From Spirochaetota bacterium (lineage in GTDB: Bacteria; Spirochaetota; Spirochaetia; Treponematales; UBA12059): a DNA stretch of 64,000 nucleotides. The stretch is from contig JAKPPT010000072.1 of the NCBI GenBank assembly GCA_029547205.1, positions 186,001-250,000 on the forward strand, in the 5' to 3' direction. Below are positions 9,868 through 20,172 of this stretch, in pieces (positions within the stretch are counted from its first letter, which is position 1; each line of letters begins with the position of its first letter). Both the position numbers and the translations under genes were made by a program. Below the pieces are notes generated by a model. That model had not been told where the DNA came from and searched no databases. It saw nothing but the letters and a program-made list of their open reading frames with translations.

Positions 9868-9976
9868 TACTGTGTAATTGTATATACAGTTCAGCATTGA
9901 TTAAATGCTTACAGCATGTTATTATGCACTGCTTATTTAGTAGTATGCATGAAAAAGATTTAGATGGAGTGCTCAT

Positions 9977-10831
9977 ATGTTAATGGAAGAATTATTATCT
10001 AAATTAAATGAGTTTCAAAAGTTGCTCATTGAACGAGTTAATCTTGAACATGAGCTTGTAGAACTTCCAAAATCGCTCATTACACAAGAAGAAATTCTTA
10101 CACGAACTAAGAAAAACTATCAGGATAAAAAAGCTATTTTTGAACAACTTACAAAAAAAGTTAATGCACTCAGACAGGAACTTGATGAAACGATTATTAA
10201 AATAGAAAAACTTGAAAAAAATATGGATTTAATATCCAATCCTCGTGAATTTGAATTGCTTAATAAAGAAATAACTGATGCAACAATGAAAGAAAATCAG
10301 CTCAGAAAAGAGCTAAAAGCTGAAGAACAAAAATACGGAGAAGCAGAATCAGAAGTTCAAACAATTGAAAGCCTCATTCAACGTCAAGAAGAGGAAATAC
10401 AACAAAAGAAACAAAAGATTGCAAACGACGAAGCTGGTTTTAAGGCCCGTATTGCAGAACTTCAGATACTTGAAAAACAAACTACAAAAGATATTGATGT
10501 CGAAATCCTTTTTAAATTTGAAAGAATTGTTCGGTCAAAAGAAGGAATTGGTATCTTTCCAATAAGAAAAAATGTATGTACTGGTTGTTCAATGATTCTG
10601 CCACCTCAGTTTGTTAATGAAATACAGCAAAAGAATAAAATAATTTTCTGTCCTTACTGTTCGAGAGTACTTTTCTATGAAGAAGAAAAATCTGAACAAC
10701 CTGGTGCTGAAATTGAGTTTGGTATCCTTTCTGATCTTGAAGAACTACAAGATTTTGATGATTCAGGTGATTTAGATATTTCAGAAAACGACGATGATTA
10801 TAATGAAAATGATCTTGACGATGAAGAATAA
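9977..10831 (+). CDS. Coiled-coil protein with C4 zinc ribbon (CdsZ-like)
   Basis: 284 residues. Residues ~1-170 form a long charged coiled coil. A C4 zinc ribbon follows at about 196-235 (CTGCSMILP...IFCPYC), then a very acidic tail (DDYNENDLDDEE). This is the architecture of the C4-type zinc-ribbon/CdsZ family, widely found in bacteria; some members regulate translation, but the role here is not established. GGAG sits 8 bases before the ATG. The gene lies between rpoD and the RNase P RNA, as I recall for treponemes. Confidence 0.85.
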   Translation: MLMEELLSKLNEFQKLLIERVNLEHELVELPKSLITQEEILTRTKKNYQDKKAIFEQLTKKVNALRQELDETIIKIEKLEKNMDLISNPREFELLNKEITDATMKENQLRKELKAEEQKYGEAESEVQTIESLIQRQEEEIQQKKQKIANDEAGFKARIAELQILEKQTTKDIDVEILFKFERIVRSKEGIGIFPIRKNVCTGCSMILPPQFVNEIQQKNKIIFCPYCSRVLFYEEEKSEQPGAEIEFGILSDLEELQDFDDSGDLDISENDDDYNENDLDDEE

Positions 10832-11180
10832 GAGTGGGTGGATTATCGCTGTATAATTACATACAGAGGAAAGTCCGGTTTCAATAGAGCACAATGCCAG
10901 CTAACGGCTGGGCTTTTGGTATACAAAAGACAGATAGTGCAACAGAAAATATACCGCCGGAAACGGTAAGGGTGAAATGGCGAGGTAAGAGCTCACCGCA
11001 TATATGGTAACATATATGGCATGGCAAACCTCATTGTGAACAAGGTCAAGCAACAGGCGGCTGCTCGCCGATATACCTGTGGGTAGATCGCAAGACTATT
11101 CATGGCAACATGAATACCAGACAGATGATAGTCGCTGCAGGCAACTGCAGAACAAAAACCGGCTTACAGCCCACTCTTTT
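10831..11180 (+). ncRNA. rnpB: RNase P RNA (type A-like)
   Basis: Catalytic RNA that trims tRNA 5' leaders. The conserved core GAGGAAAGTCCGG is at about 10866-10878, and the downstream partner region ACAGACAGATGATAG-like plus CAGAACAAAAACCGGCTTACAG is at about 11118-11169. The terminal helix P1 is AGAGTGGG (10831-10838) with CCCACTCT (11170-11177), which fixes both ends. A T-run follows immediately. It begins at the very stop codon of the zinc-ribbon gene and ends 14-17 bases before the next start, so it is probably processed from a longer transcript. Confidence 0.92.
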
Positions 11181-11193
11181 TATAGGGACAACT

Positions 11194-12135
11194 GTGAGTA
11201 CTGATTTTTATGCTTATAAAGTAAAACCTTCTCGAAAACGGCTGAGAAAGTTGTTATTTTTTTTTGCAATAGCTGCAATCAGTTTTGGTGTAATTGCGGG
11301 TATTTTTAGTCTGTCGACATTTATTTCAAAAAAATCTCAGCAGACAATTTCTGTCATTACTTCATTATGGGAAAAGAAGGCTTATAGCGAAGTATTAGAG
11401 ACTACTACTGGACTATTAGTCAAAGACCCGCTCAACCCATTTTTACTTATGTATAATGGATTTGCCTCATTTTATTTAAGTATTCCAGAATATGATATAC
11501 AAAAAAAAGCGGTCTATATGCAAAATACGATTCGGACATTGCGAAAAATATTTTTAGCTGACAAGTTTCCATACTTAGCTGAAGTTTACTATATACTTGG
11601 GAAAGCATATTTTTTTACTGGACCATTTTATTACGATTTATCACTAAAATACCTTAATGAAGCGCTAGCGTTACAATTTAATTCACTTGATATTTATGAA
11701 TACCGTGGTTTGATACAAGCATATTACAAAAAATATAACGAAAGCATAGCCGATTACCTGCTTGTTTTAGATAAAAAGAACAATAGCCCGGAATTGCTTT
11801 ATGCAATAGCTCAATGCTATTTGAATCTCAATGATACTACAACAGCAGAAGAATACTTACTTAAAGCCGAAACGCAAACTACAGATGTTTTTTCACTAGA
11901 ACAAATTTATCTATCCTTAGCGGATATCTATTTACAAAAAAAGGATACTGAGAAATTTTTCACTATTATCGAAAAAATAAAAAAATCTAATCCGGAATCT
12001 GCAGAAGCATACTACAGAGAGGGATTGTATTACTCAATGCAAGGCGATATAATTCGAGCACGTGCTGCCTGGAGAAAAGCATTGAATCTTGATCCAATGC
12101 ACAAAGAAGCCAGACAAAAATTGGCTAATCGATAA
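11194..12135 (+). CDS. TPR-repeat membrane protein
   Basis: 313 residues from GTG 11194, with AGGG about 6 bases upstream. The frame is open further upstream to an ATG at 11110, but that stretch is RNase P RNA, so the GTG is the credible start. One transmembrane segment (residues ~20-45, [19 protein letters not shown]) anchors a periplasmic array of TPR-like helices, ending with [15 protein letters not shown] and [19 protein letters not shown]. Immediately upstream of mreB, so a part in cell shape or wall synthesis is a reasonable inference. Confidence 0.8.
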   Translation: MSTDFYAYKVKPSRKRLRKLLFFFAIAAISFGVIAGIFSLSTFISKKSQQTISVITSLWEKKAYSEVLETTTGLLVKDPLNPFLLMYNGFASFYLSIPEYDIQKKAVYMQNTIRTLRKIFLADKFPYLAEVYYILGKAYFFTGPFYYDLSLKYLNEALALQFNSLDIYEYRGLIQAYYKKYNESIADYLLVLDKKNNSPELLYAIAQCYLNLNDTTTAEEYLLKAETQTTDVFSLEQIYLSLADIYLQKKDTEKFFTIIEKIKKSNPESAEAYYREGLYYSMQGDIIRARAAWRKALNLDPMHKEARQKLANR

Positions 12136-12158
12136 TCGTTCATAGTAGGGAAGGTAAT

Positions 12159-13208
12159 ATGGGCCGAAAAAGTTTTTTTGATAGATTTGTTCTCGATATT
12201 GGAATAGATCTTGGAACATGTAATACATTAATCTACGTTCGTGGCAAAGGAATTGTTGTAAATGAGCCTTCTGTCGTTGCTGTCGAACGCGGTACAAATA
12301 GAATTCTGGCGGTTGGAGCAGAAGCTAAAAGAATGCTCTGGAAAACTCCAGGAAATATAATGGCTATTAGACCTCTGCGTGATGGTGTTATTGCAGATCC
12401 TGATACTACTGAAAAAATGATAAAACATTTTATTCAAAAAGTTATACCTCGCAATCTTTTCATAAGACCACGCATGCTTATTGGTATTCCAACATGTATC
12501 ACTGTAGTAGAAAAACGAGCTGTCATCGATGCTGCTTATAAGGCAGGAGCCCGTGATGCAGATGTTATACCTGAATCATTAGCAGCTGCAATTGGTGCAG
12601 ATATTCCAATTCATGAACCTGCCGGTCATATGATTTGTGATATTGGAGGCGGTACAACAGAAATTTCAGTTATATCTTTAAAAGATCTTGTTGTTACGAA
12701 TGCAATACGAATTGGTGGTGATGAATTTGATGAAGCCATTATTAAACATATTCGAAATGAACATAATCTGATTATTGGTGAACAAACTGCTGAAAAACTC
12801 AAAATAGATATTGGTAATGCTGCACCAGAAAAAACTATCGAAAGAGTAGAAATAAAAGGAACCGATTCTATTACAGGACTTCCGCGTAGATTGGAAATTG
12901 ATTCTGAAGAAGTTCGTGAAGCCCTTAAAGAACCGGTTAAGCAAATAGTACAGGAAATTAAAAAAACATTAGGGCAAACACCTCCTGAGCTTGCTGCAGA
13001 TATTGTAGAGCGTGGAATCGTTATGGCTGGTGGTGGTTCTCTGCTCAAAGGTTTACCTAAGCTCATTGCAAAAGAGACAGGTGTGCCAGTATTTCTAGCA
13101 GAACGGCCACTCGAATGTGTAGCAATTGGTGCAGGAAAATATTTTGAAGCTATTCAGGATTTAGATGTAAGTTTTGGATCTAATTCAATGAACTATTCAG
13201 GCGAATGA
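12159..13208 (+). CDS. mreB: Rod-shape-determining actin homologue MreB
   Basis: 349-residue bacterial actin that forms membrane-bound filaments and guides wall synthesis. The nucleotide-binding blocks are all present: [19 protein letters not shown] (phosphate 1), [15 protein letters not shown] (phosphate 2), and [15 protein letters not shown] (adenosine). A good AAGGT lies before the ATG. It starts the mreBCD-mrdA-rodA run, and its stop overlaps mreC (ATGA). Confidence 0.97.
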   Translation: MGRKSFFDRFVLDIGIDLGTCNTLIYVRGKGIVVNEPSVVAVERGTNRILAVGAEAKRMLWKTPGNIMAIRPLRDGVIADPDTTEKMIKHFIQKVIPRNLFIRPRMLIGIPTCITVVEKRAVIDAAYKAGARDADVIPESLAAAIGADIPIHEPAGHMICDIGGGTTEISVISLKDLVVTNAIRIGGDEFDEAIIKHIRNEHNLIIGEQTAEKLKIDIGNAAPEKTIERVEIKGTDSITGLPRRLEIDSEEVREALKEPVKQIVQEIKKTLGQTPPELAADIVERGIVMAGGGSLLKGLPKLIAKETGVPVFLAERPLECVAIGAGKYFEAIQDLDVSFGSNSMNYSGE

Positions 13209-14053
13209 GTGTACCAAAATATTCTCACAAAACACGAAATAGAATAGCAATACTATTTGCATTGCTATCATTCTTTTTGCTGCTAACATCATCACGAATG
13301 GTAGCTGGAATACCAGAACAGATTGGTCTTTCAATTATGTCTGTTTTGCAGCAAGTTTTTGATACGGTAGGAAATTTTTTCTCTTCCACGGTTACAAGTA
13401 TTACAGAGCTTCGTGAATTGCAAAAAAAATATCAAGATTTGCTCAAACGTACCGAACTATTAAAAGTTTATGAACGTGATTATGTACAATTAAAACGTGA
13501 AAATGAACTTTTAAAAGAACAACTTGGTCTTCTTGAAACTATACAATATGAAGCAATACCTGCAAGAATAATTGCTAAAGATCCCAACAATCAATTTTAT
13601 GCTATTATTCTCAACAAAGGTATTAAAGATGGCATTAAACGCAATATGGCTGTAATTGCTTATCAAAATGGAATAGAGGGTCTTGTTGGAAGAATAATTG
13701 AAGTTTCATCTCATGCATCGATTGTACTACCTATATTTGAAAGCTCTTCGTATATTGCTGCGCGATTAAGCACCTCACGATATGAAGGCTTAGTAAACGG
13801 GAGAGGTTCTGATACATCAAACCTAGTAATGCAATATGTTAGAAAAAGTGCTAAAAATGAAATTCAACTTGGTGATATAATAGTAACATCAGGTTTTCAA
13901 TCATTGTATCCACCTGAAATTGCTATAGGAAGAGTAAAGAAAATCGAAGAACCTAAATATGTTTCTTCTTTGGAGATTTCTGTTGAACCCATTTTGGATT
14001 TTTCCCGGATTGAATATGTTTTTATTCTCAAAGATGTTCCAAAAGAGAAATGA
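13205..14053 (+). CDS. mreC: Cell-shape protein MreC
   Basis: 282-residue periplasmic protein anchored by one N-terminal membrane segment (residues ~13-33), followed by a coiled coil (residues ~65-110) and a beta-rich domain with [22 protein letters not shown] and [20 protein letters not shown], typical MreC blocks. It bridges MreB/MreD and the PBP2-RodA synthase. It overlaps mreB by 4 bases; mreD follows 3 bases later. Confidence 0.95.
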   Translation: MSVPKYSHKTRNRIAILFALLSFFLLLTSSRMVAGIPEQIGLSIMSVLQQVFDTVGNFFSSTVTSITELRELQKKYQDLLKRTELLKVYERDYVQLKRENELLKEQLGLLETIQYEAIPARIIAKDPNNQFYAIILNKGIKDGIKRNMAVIAYQNGIEGLVGRIIEVSSHASIVLPIFESSSYIAARLSTSRYEGLVNGRGSDTSNLVMQYVRKSAKNEIQLGDIIVTSGFQSLYPPEIAIGRVKKIEEPKYVSSLEISVEPILDFSRIEYVFILKDVPKEK

Positions 14054-14056
14054 ATT

Positions 14057-14557
14057 ATGATAACATCATATTTTATTAGTATAGTCATTTTATTAATTAT
14101 ATCTGTCTTAGAAAGTACATGGTTATCAGCTCTAACTATTTTCAGACCAGATATATCACTTTTAGTTTTGATATATATTTCATTTTATAGTAATTCTGCT
14201 CAGGGTATTGTTTCAGGTTTTTTTTCAGGTCTCATAATTGATGGAACAAGTTTAGCGCCATGGGGATATACTGCTTTCATGCGTACAATACTTGCATGGA
14301 TCTATTCAATTTTCTCTGGCAAATTGATTCTCGATAAAATATTTATTCCAATGTTAATGGGATTTACTGCTACAATAGCAAAATATATCATTATGTTGTT
14401 TTTATTTTTATTATTTAAAACTCCTTCTTTGCTATCATCAATCATCAATTATAATACCTTACTTGAAATAGGATTAAATTCTCTTGCTGCACCAATAGTA
14501 TTTTTTCTGCTTTCATTATTATTTAAGTTTATCAATCCCAAGAAGGAAAGACTTTGA
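14057..14557 (+). CDS. mreD: Cell-shape protein MreD
   Basis: 166-residue polytopic inner-membrane protein with five to six hydrophobic segments. It contains RPDISLLVLIYISFYSNSAQG and GFFSGLIIDGTSLAPWGYTAF, matching the (D/N)ll-rich MreD pattern. It works with MreC in the elongasome. Its small size and place between mreC and mrdA support the name. Its stop TGA overlaps the TTG start of the next gene. Confidence 0.92.
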   Translation: MITSYFISIVILLIISVLESTWLSALTIFRPDISLLVLIYISFYSNSAQGIVSGFFSGLIIDGTSLAPWGYTAFMRTILAWIYSIFSGKLILDKIFIPMLMGFTATIAKYIIMLFLFLLFKTPSLLSSIINYNTLLEIGLNSLAAPIVFFLLSLLFKFINPKKERL

Positions 14558-16425
14558 ATAGTACTGATAATTTACATGTACAGATTTCAGGAAAAACTAA
14601 AATCTTCATGCTAATTGCGTTTAGTATTTTCACAATATTTTCTTTATATTTATTTTATTTACAAGTCATTAAATTTAACGAATTTAGAAACAGAGCAAGT
14701 TCAATCCGATTACGTTCGGAAATATTACCTGCTCAACGAGGAACTATTTTTGATTCCTCTGGTTTAATTCCTTTAGTGTTAAACATTGATTCATTTGCGA
14801 TACAAATTATTCCTGCAGAAATTCCCAAAAAAGATTTTGATACAGTGTTTGCTAAATTAGCGGAAATCTTAAATATTTCAGTTGAGGAATTTTATAAAAA
14901 AGTTCCTCCATCATCATTCAATTCTTATCAACCCATTGAAATTGCTAGAAATGTTAAACAAAATACAATAGTCAAAATTGCAGAAAGAAAAGATGAGTTT
15001 CCCGGTATTTCATGGTATGTAAAACCATTTCGAAACTACCTCGAAACTGGTTCATTTTCACATATATTAGGATATGTAGGTGAAATTTCAAAAGAAGAAC
15101 TCAAACTATTATACAATCAAGGGTATCAAAATGGTGATATTATTGGAAAAGCGGGCTTAGAAAAACAATATGATAAAGAATTAAAAGGGAAAGATGGTCG
15201 GCTTTTTTATAACGTTGATGCAAAAGGCAGAAAAATTGATACATCTTCGCAAACATTTTTACCGCAATCTGGCAATAACTTAGTTTTAACTATAGATTAT
15301 AAAATACAAAAAGTTGCTGAAAAAGCTTTAGGCTCCCGGTACGGTTCAATAATTGTATTAAAACCAGCTACTGGCGAAGTTTTAGCAATGGTTTCCTATC
15401 CTTACTATAATGCAAATATATTATTGGAATCTGGCGGTAATAATTATTATATAGAGCTGCTCAATGATAAAAATAGTCCTCTCATAAACCGAACTATCCA
15501 ATCAAGTTATCCACCAGCATCAACCTTTAAGACTATCGCATCATTAGCAATTTTAGAAGAAAAGTTGCTTTCACCTGAAGAAAAGTTTTTATGTACTGGA
15601 AAAATAAGTTATGGTGAACGAGTATGGCGATGCTGGTTACGAGAACCTGGACACGGATGGCTTAATCTAAAAGGTGGCTTTGCTCAATCGTGCGATATTT
15701 ATTACTGGGAAGCATCAAAAAAAATAGGTGTAGCTCAATTTGCTACTTACCTTTCAACGTATGCATCGGAACTTGGATTTGGAAAATTATCACAAATTGA
15801 TTTACCTGGAGAAGTAACGGGGTTTGTTCCTTCTCAGTTATGGAAAGAAAAACGTCTCAATGAAAAATGGTCTGGTGGCGATACTTTTAACATGGTTATT
15901 GGCCAAGGTTTTACACTTGTAACGCCACTCCAGCTTGCAGATATGCTTGCAATGGTTGTAAATGAAGGAATTATCTATAAACCACATATCGTTAAAGAGA
16001 TTAGAGATGGTGAAACCAATGCAATTATTAAGAAAAATCTCCCTGAAATTTTTTTGAAATCTTCAATATCAAAAGAAACATTCAGGACGATGAAAGACTA
16101 CTTTTCTGCTGTTACAACAGAAGGAACGGCTCGATACGCTTTAAAAAATAAATATGTTAAAGTTGCTGGAAAAACCGGTACTGCTGAAGTAGGTTTGGCC
16201 GATAGATGGCATTGCTGGTTTATTGGTTATGGTCCTGCTGACTATAAAAATATCAATGACGTCATTATTGTTGTAGCTATGGTGGAAGCAACAAATCCAT
16301 GGGAATGGTGGGCTCCCTATGCTACCAATATTATTTTTAATTCAGTTTTTGGTGGCAAAACTTATGAAGAAACCCTAATGGAAATATATGTTCCAAAACA
16401 GAATTTTGGTATCAGGCAGGAATAA
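14554..16425 (+). CDS. mrdA: Penicillin-binding protein 2 (elongation transpeptidase)
   Basis: 623-residue class B PBP that cross-links peptidoglycan during elongation with RodA. Membrane anchor at residues ~17-38, PBP dimerisation domain (LPAQRGTIFDSSG, then GLEKQYDKELKGKDG), then the transpeptidase domain: SxxK as PASTFKTIAS (near residue 327), SCDIYYW as the SxD/N motif, and KTGTAEVG as the KTG box. The start is TTG at 14554, overlapping the mreD stop, with AAGGAA upstream. rodA begins right after the stop. Confidence 0.96.
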   Translation: MNSTDNLHVQISGKTKIFMLIAFSIFTIFSLYLFYLQVIKFNEFRNRASSIRLRSEILPAQRGTIFDSSGLIPLVLNIDSFAIQIIPAEIPKKDFDTVFAKLAEILNISVEEFYKKVPPSSFNSYQPIEIARNVKQNTIVKIAERKDEFPGISWYVKPFRNYLETGSFSHILGYVGEISKEELKLLYNQGYQNGDIIGKAGLEKQYDKELKGKDGRLFYNVDAKGRKIDTSSQTFLPQSGNNLVLTIDYKIQKVAEKALGSRYGSIIVLKPATGEVLAMVSYPYYNANILLESGGNNYYIELLNDKNSPLINRTIQSSYPPASTFKTIASLAILEEKLLSPEEKFLCTGKISYGERVWRCWLREPGHGWLNLKGGFAQSCDIYYWEASKKIGVAQFATYLSTYASELGFGKLSQIDLPGEVTGFVPSQLWKEKRLNEKWSGGDTFNMVIGQGFTLVTPLQLADMLAMVVNEGIIYKPHIVKEIRDGETNAIIKKNLPEIFLKSSISKETFRTMKDYFSAVTTEGTARYALKNKYVKVAGKTGTAEVGLADRWHCWFIGYGPADYKNINDVIIVVAMVEATNPWEWWAPYATNIIFNSVFGGKTYEETLMEIYVPKQNFGIRQE

Positions 16426-17739
16426 ATGAATATTCTAGCACGAATAAAACGAATTGATTGGTTAATTGTTATTTCAACTTTAATACTGGTAGTTCTTGGT
16501 ATTTTTGTTATTTATTCTGCAGGAATGTTGTTTACTGGTGAATTAGTATCCAATGAATATGTTAAACAGATTATTTGGGCAGTTATCGGCATTATCTGTA
16601 TGCTTGTTGTTGCAATGCTAGATACTAAAACATTAAAGGAATATTCATTCTGGATCTATTTAGCATCTATACTCATTTTAATTTATACACGAATGTTTGG
16701 GAAAGTTGTAAATGGCGCGAAATCCTGGATTGGAATTGGGAATTTTGGTATTCAGCCTTCAGAATTTGCAAAATTAGCAACGATTCTTTATTTATCAAAA
16801 TACTTATCGGAATTTACTAATTATACACAGAAATTGCGGACCTTTCTTATTTCTTTAGCTATTATTTTTGTCCCGGTACTTTTAATTTTAAGCCAACCTG
16901 ATTTAGGAACAGCATTAGTTTTTTTCCCTATCTATATTGCTCTAGCATTTGTTTATAATATAGAAAAAAAGTATTGGAGTTATTTTTTATTTATTTTATT
17001 GCTTGGTGGATTTTTTACAATATTGCCTATTTTTTCTGAAAAAATTCTAGGAGATTCTATCCCATTTTTACATATTTTTTATAAAACCGAATTAGTAAAA
17101 ATCTTGTTAATATCATTAGTTATTATAACACTTGTAGCTCTCAGTGGATATTATTTCACAAAAAGAAAATATTATCTTGGAATTGTTTACATTGTTTCGA
17201 TATTATTGTTTAGCACCAGTTTTGGCTATCTAGCAAATAAAGTATTAAAAAATTATCAAATAATGCGTCTTGCAGTTTTTTTGGATCCTCAAATTGACCC
17301 ATTAGGTTCTGGATGGAATATTATCCAATCCGTAACAGCTATTGGATCTGGTGGCTTTTTAGGAAAGGGTTACCTACAGGGTACTCAAAGTCACTATCGA
17401 TACTTACCTCAACAAAGTACAGATTTCATTTTTAGTATTCTAGCAGAAGAGTTTGGTTTTATTGGTTGTTTTATTATATTTATAATATTCTTTTTTATAA
17501 TTTACAGAATACTAAATTCTATGCGAAATACAAATGATACTTTTTCGCATGGAATTTTAAGTGGTATTGCAAGTATGATGTTATTTCATTTTGCAGTAAA
17601 TGTTGGTATGGCAATGGGCATTATGCCAATAACCGGAATTCCTCTATTATTCTTATCGTATGGAGGCTCCTCTCTGCTGAGCAGTTGTATTGGTATTGGA
17701 TTAGTACTGAGCGCTGGAATTCGACGAGAAAAACTATAA
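16426..17739 (+). CDS. rodA: Peptidoglycan glycosyltransferase RodA
   Basis: 437-residue SEDS-family polymerase of lipid II and partner of PBP2. Ten or more membrane segments. SEDS landmarks: GAKSWIGIGNFGIQPSEFAK, LSQPDLGTALVFFPI, QSVTAIGSGGFLGKGYLQG, LPQQSTDFIFSILAEEFGF and GIPLLFLSYGGSSLL. It is about 60 residues longer than E. coli RodA because of extra hydrophobic sequence in the middle (residues ~185-265). It starts directly at the base after the mrdA stop and overlaps the next gene by one base (TAATG). Confidence 0.95.
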   Translation: MNILARIKRIDWLIVISTLILVVLGIFVIYSAGMLFTGELVSNEYVKQIIWAVIGIICMLVVAMLDTKTLKEYSFWIYLASILILIYTRMFGKVVNGAKSWIGIGNFGIQPSEFAKLATILYLSKYLSEFTNYTQKLRTFLISLAIIFVPVLLILSQPDLGTALVFFPIYIALAFVYNIEKKYWSYFLFILLLGGFFTILPIFSEKILGDSIPFLHIFYKTELVKILLISLVIITLVALSGYYFTKRKYYLGIVYIVSILLFSTSFGYLANKVLKNYQIMRLAVFLDPQIDPLGSGWNIIQSVTAIGSGGFLGKGYLQGTQSHYRYLPQQSTDFIFSILAEEFGFIGCFIIFIIFFFIIYRILNSMRNTNDTFSHGILSGIASMMLFHFAVNVGMAMGIMPITGIPLLFLSYGGSSLLSSCIGIGLVLSAGIRREKL

Positions 17740-20159
17740 TGCAGTACCAGATAGATGATTTTCTCCCAGAACTACTTTCTGTAGAAAAACCTGTACGCTA
17801 TTTTGGAAATGAAAGTGGTACTATTATAAAAAAAACGTATTCACTGAGGTTTGTACTTTGTTATCCTGATATATATGAAATTGGAATGTGCAATAATGCC
17901 ATACGTATTTTATATTCAGAACTCAATGCAATTTCAAATATTATGTGTGATCGAGTTTTTACACCTAAGATTGATTTTGCAGAATTACTGAATAAAAAAC
18001 AAATACCACTTTTTGGTCTTGATTCACATGAATCAATAAAAAATGCTGATATTATTGGTTTTTCAATAGGTTATGAATTATTAGCTACAAATGTACTATT
18101 TACATTAGATCTTGCTCAAATACCAGTTAATAAAAATGAGCGCACAGAGGAAGATCCATTAATAATAGCAGGAGGACCAGGAATATCAAACCCTGAACCG
18201 TTTATTGATTTTTTTGATGGCATATGGATTGGAGAAGCGGAACCTGTTTTTTTTGATATTATAAAAATTATTGCTCAAAAGAAACAAGCAGGTGCTTCAA
18301 AAAGTGAACTCTTAGAAATATTAAAAAAATCAGAACATTTTTATGATGGCACAAACAAACATGTGATACGCAATATTTATGGAGATTTTGGAAAGATATA
18401 TCATAAAATTAATTTCCCAACACCGTGCATAAAACCTGTGCAAGAGCATGCTGTTGTTGAAATAATGAGAGGTTGTATTAATGGATGTAGATTTTGTCAG
18501 GCTGGATATATATACAGGCCTGCAAGACTTAAATTGCCTCAAAATATTATAAAAGAAATAGACGACAAAATTGCTGAAGGTTACACATCGATTTCATTAA
18601 GTTCACTTTCTTCAGGAGACTATCCCGGTATACTAGATTTATTGCAGCTACTTTCTGAAAAATATAGAGATAAACACATTTCATTCCAATTACCGTCATT
18701 AAAAATCGAATCATTTTCACTTGATATTCTTCAACATATTTCTGAACTAAAAAAGAGTGGTCTTACGTTTGCAGTAGAAACAGCAAACAGTGAATGGCAA
18801 AAGCAATTAAACAAAATTGTTGATGAAAATAAAGTTTATGAAATTTTAAAACAAGCAAAACACTATGGATTTCAAACTGCAAAATTTTATTTCATGATTG
18901 GTCTGCCTATTGATGGTACAGTATACGATGAAGCCGAAGCGATTATTCAATTCTTAAAAAGAATAGCTTCCTCGGTATCTATTGAAATTCATGTAACCAT
19001 TTCTGTTTTTGTTCCAAAGCCGCACACACCGTTTCAAGATGCCCCATTCTGTGAACCAGAAGAAGTTTTACGAGCAATTTACAAGATAAAAGATGCATTA
19101 AAACATATTAAACGCATAAAAATATCGTACCATGATCCATATATGGCTTTAGTAGAATATTCAATTGCACAAGGGAATCGTTCTACCACCGAGGTCATTA
19201 CTAAAGCATATCAAAACAAATGTGTTTTTGATGCCTGGGATGACAATTTTAAAAAAGAAATTTGGATGGATTTACTCAAGATAGTTTCTCCACGTAACGA
19301 AAAACCATGGAAAAATATTTCAATATTAGTTTCTCCAATATATATTAAGCATGAACAGCAAAAATCAAAACAGCATCAATGCACCCCATGTTGTACGACT
19401 CTGTGTAGAGAGCCCTGTGGTTCATGCACATCACACGCTAGAATTGATGATAGCGAAACAATACGACTCTCGATAAAAGAGATTTCTCAAACTGTTTCTG
19501 ATAATAAGCACTTTACACAAGATGTAGATAATAAAGAAAATCTAAAACATGCAGTTCTCATAAGATTTTCCAAAGTGAACACAGCCGCATTGCTGCCTCA
19601 TCATGATATTGTAAGGCATTTAGAAACAGCATTACGCCGTATTAATATTCCAATAGCTTACAGTCAAGGTTTTCATCCTATGCCACGTATCGAAATTACA
19701 GGGCCATTACCTTTAGGAATAGAATCGATTGATGAATATGCACTAATTTATTTACGAGAACAGGTCAGTAATATTGAATCCTTGTTTGCGATAAATGATT
19801 TACTTCCAAAATATCTTACTATCAGAGATTGCAAAATACTCGAATCTCAAGAACAAAATTATATTTCACTTGCTTCAATAGTGGATAATATGGTTTATAG
19901 AATTTCCTGTTTACATGATGAGCAAACTTGCTTTCAGGGAATACTCAATAATCTTGAAATCTATTGTCAAAAAAAATCAATTTATTTTGAAAAAGCAGCA
20001 TTGTATATTGATATTTTTACAAATCGTACAACAGAAAAGATTCAAACAATTATTGAAAATGTGTGTATGAATAATTGGAGAGCACTACCGATTAAAATTA
20101 CACGATTACAACAGTTTTCCAGCAAACATAATAATCTTTCACCGTTAGCAATTTATTAG
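17739..20159 (+). CDS. Radical SAM protein fused to DUF2344 (TIGR03960/TIGR03936 type)
   Basis: About 806 residues from ATG 17739. The N-terminal half resembles a B12-binding-like domain (YPDIYEIGMCNNAIRILYSELN) followed by a radical SAM core with the CxxxCxxC cluster ligands MRGCINGCRFCQAG (near residue 250). A cysteine-rich linker (HQCTPCCTTLCREPCGSC, near residue 550) precedes the C-terminal DUF2344 domain (IRFSKVNTAALLPHHDIV, IAYSQGFHPMPRIEI). In many bacteria these are two proteins; here they are one chain. The function of the family is unproven; it often lies near RNA-modification, rodA or ribosomal genes. It converges with rlmN. Confidence 0.88.
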   Translation: MQYQIDDFLPELLSVEKPVRYFGNESGTIIKKTYSLRFVLCYPDIYEIGMCNNAIRILYSELNAISNIMCDRVFTPKIDFAELLNKKQIPLFGLDSHESIKNADIIGFSIGYELLATNVLFTLDLAQIPVNKNERTEEDPLIIAGGPGISNPEPFIDFFDGIWIGEAEPVFFDIIKIIAQKKQAGASKSELLEILKKSEHFYDGTNKHVIRNIYGDFGKIYHKINFPTPCIKPVQEHAVVEIMRGCINGCRFCQAGYIYRPARLKLPQNIIKEIDDKIAEGYTSISLSSLSSGDYPGILDLLQLLSEKYRDKHISFQLPSLKIESFSLDILQHISELKKSGLTFAVETANSEWQKQLNKIVDENKVYEILKQAKHYGFQTAKFYFMIGLPIDGTVYDEAEAIIQFLKRIASSVSIEIHVTISVFVPKPHTPFQDAPFCEPEEVLRAIYKIKDALKHIKRIKISYHDPYMALVEYSIAQGNRSTTEVITKAYQNKCVFDAWDDNFKKEIWMDLLKIVSPRNEKPWKNISILVSPIYIKHEQQKSKQHQCTPCCTTLCREPCGSCTSHARIDDSETIRLSIKEISQTVSDNKHFTQDVDNKENLKHAVLIRFSKVNTAALLPHHDIVRHLETALRRINIPIAYSQGFHPMPRIEITGPLPLGIESIDEYALIYLREQVSNIESLFAINDLLPKYLTIRDCKILESQEQNYISLASIVDNMVYRISCLHDEQTCFQGILNNLEIYCQKKSIYFEKAALYIDIFTNRTTEKIQTIIENVCMNNWRALPIKITRLQQFSSKHNNLSPLAIY

Positions 20160-20172
20160 TAGATGTGCATGT

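Noticed and set aside
9868-9976. Terminator after rpoD
   Set aside because: ACTGT...ACAGT repeats around 9870-9892 give only a weak imperfect stem with no T-run.
11110-11193. N-terminal extension of the TPR membrane protein
   Set aside because: The bases belong to the 3' half of RNase P RNA; GTG 11194 has a ribosome site.
12626-13066. 146-residue minus-strand frame opposite mreB
   Set aside because: It is antisense to highly conserved mreB codons and its composition (Ser/Ile-rich) reflects the complement; no family pattern.
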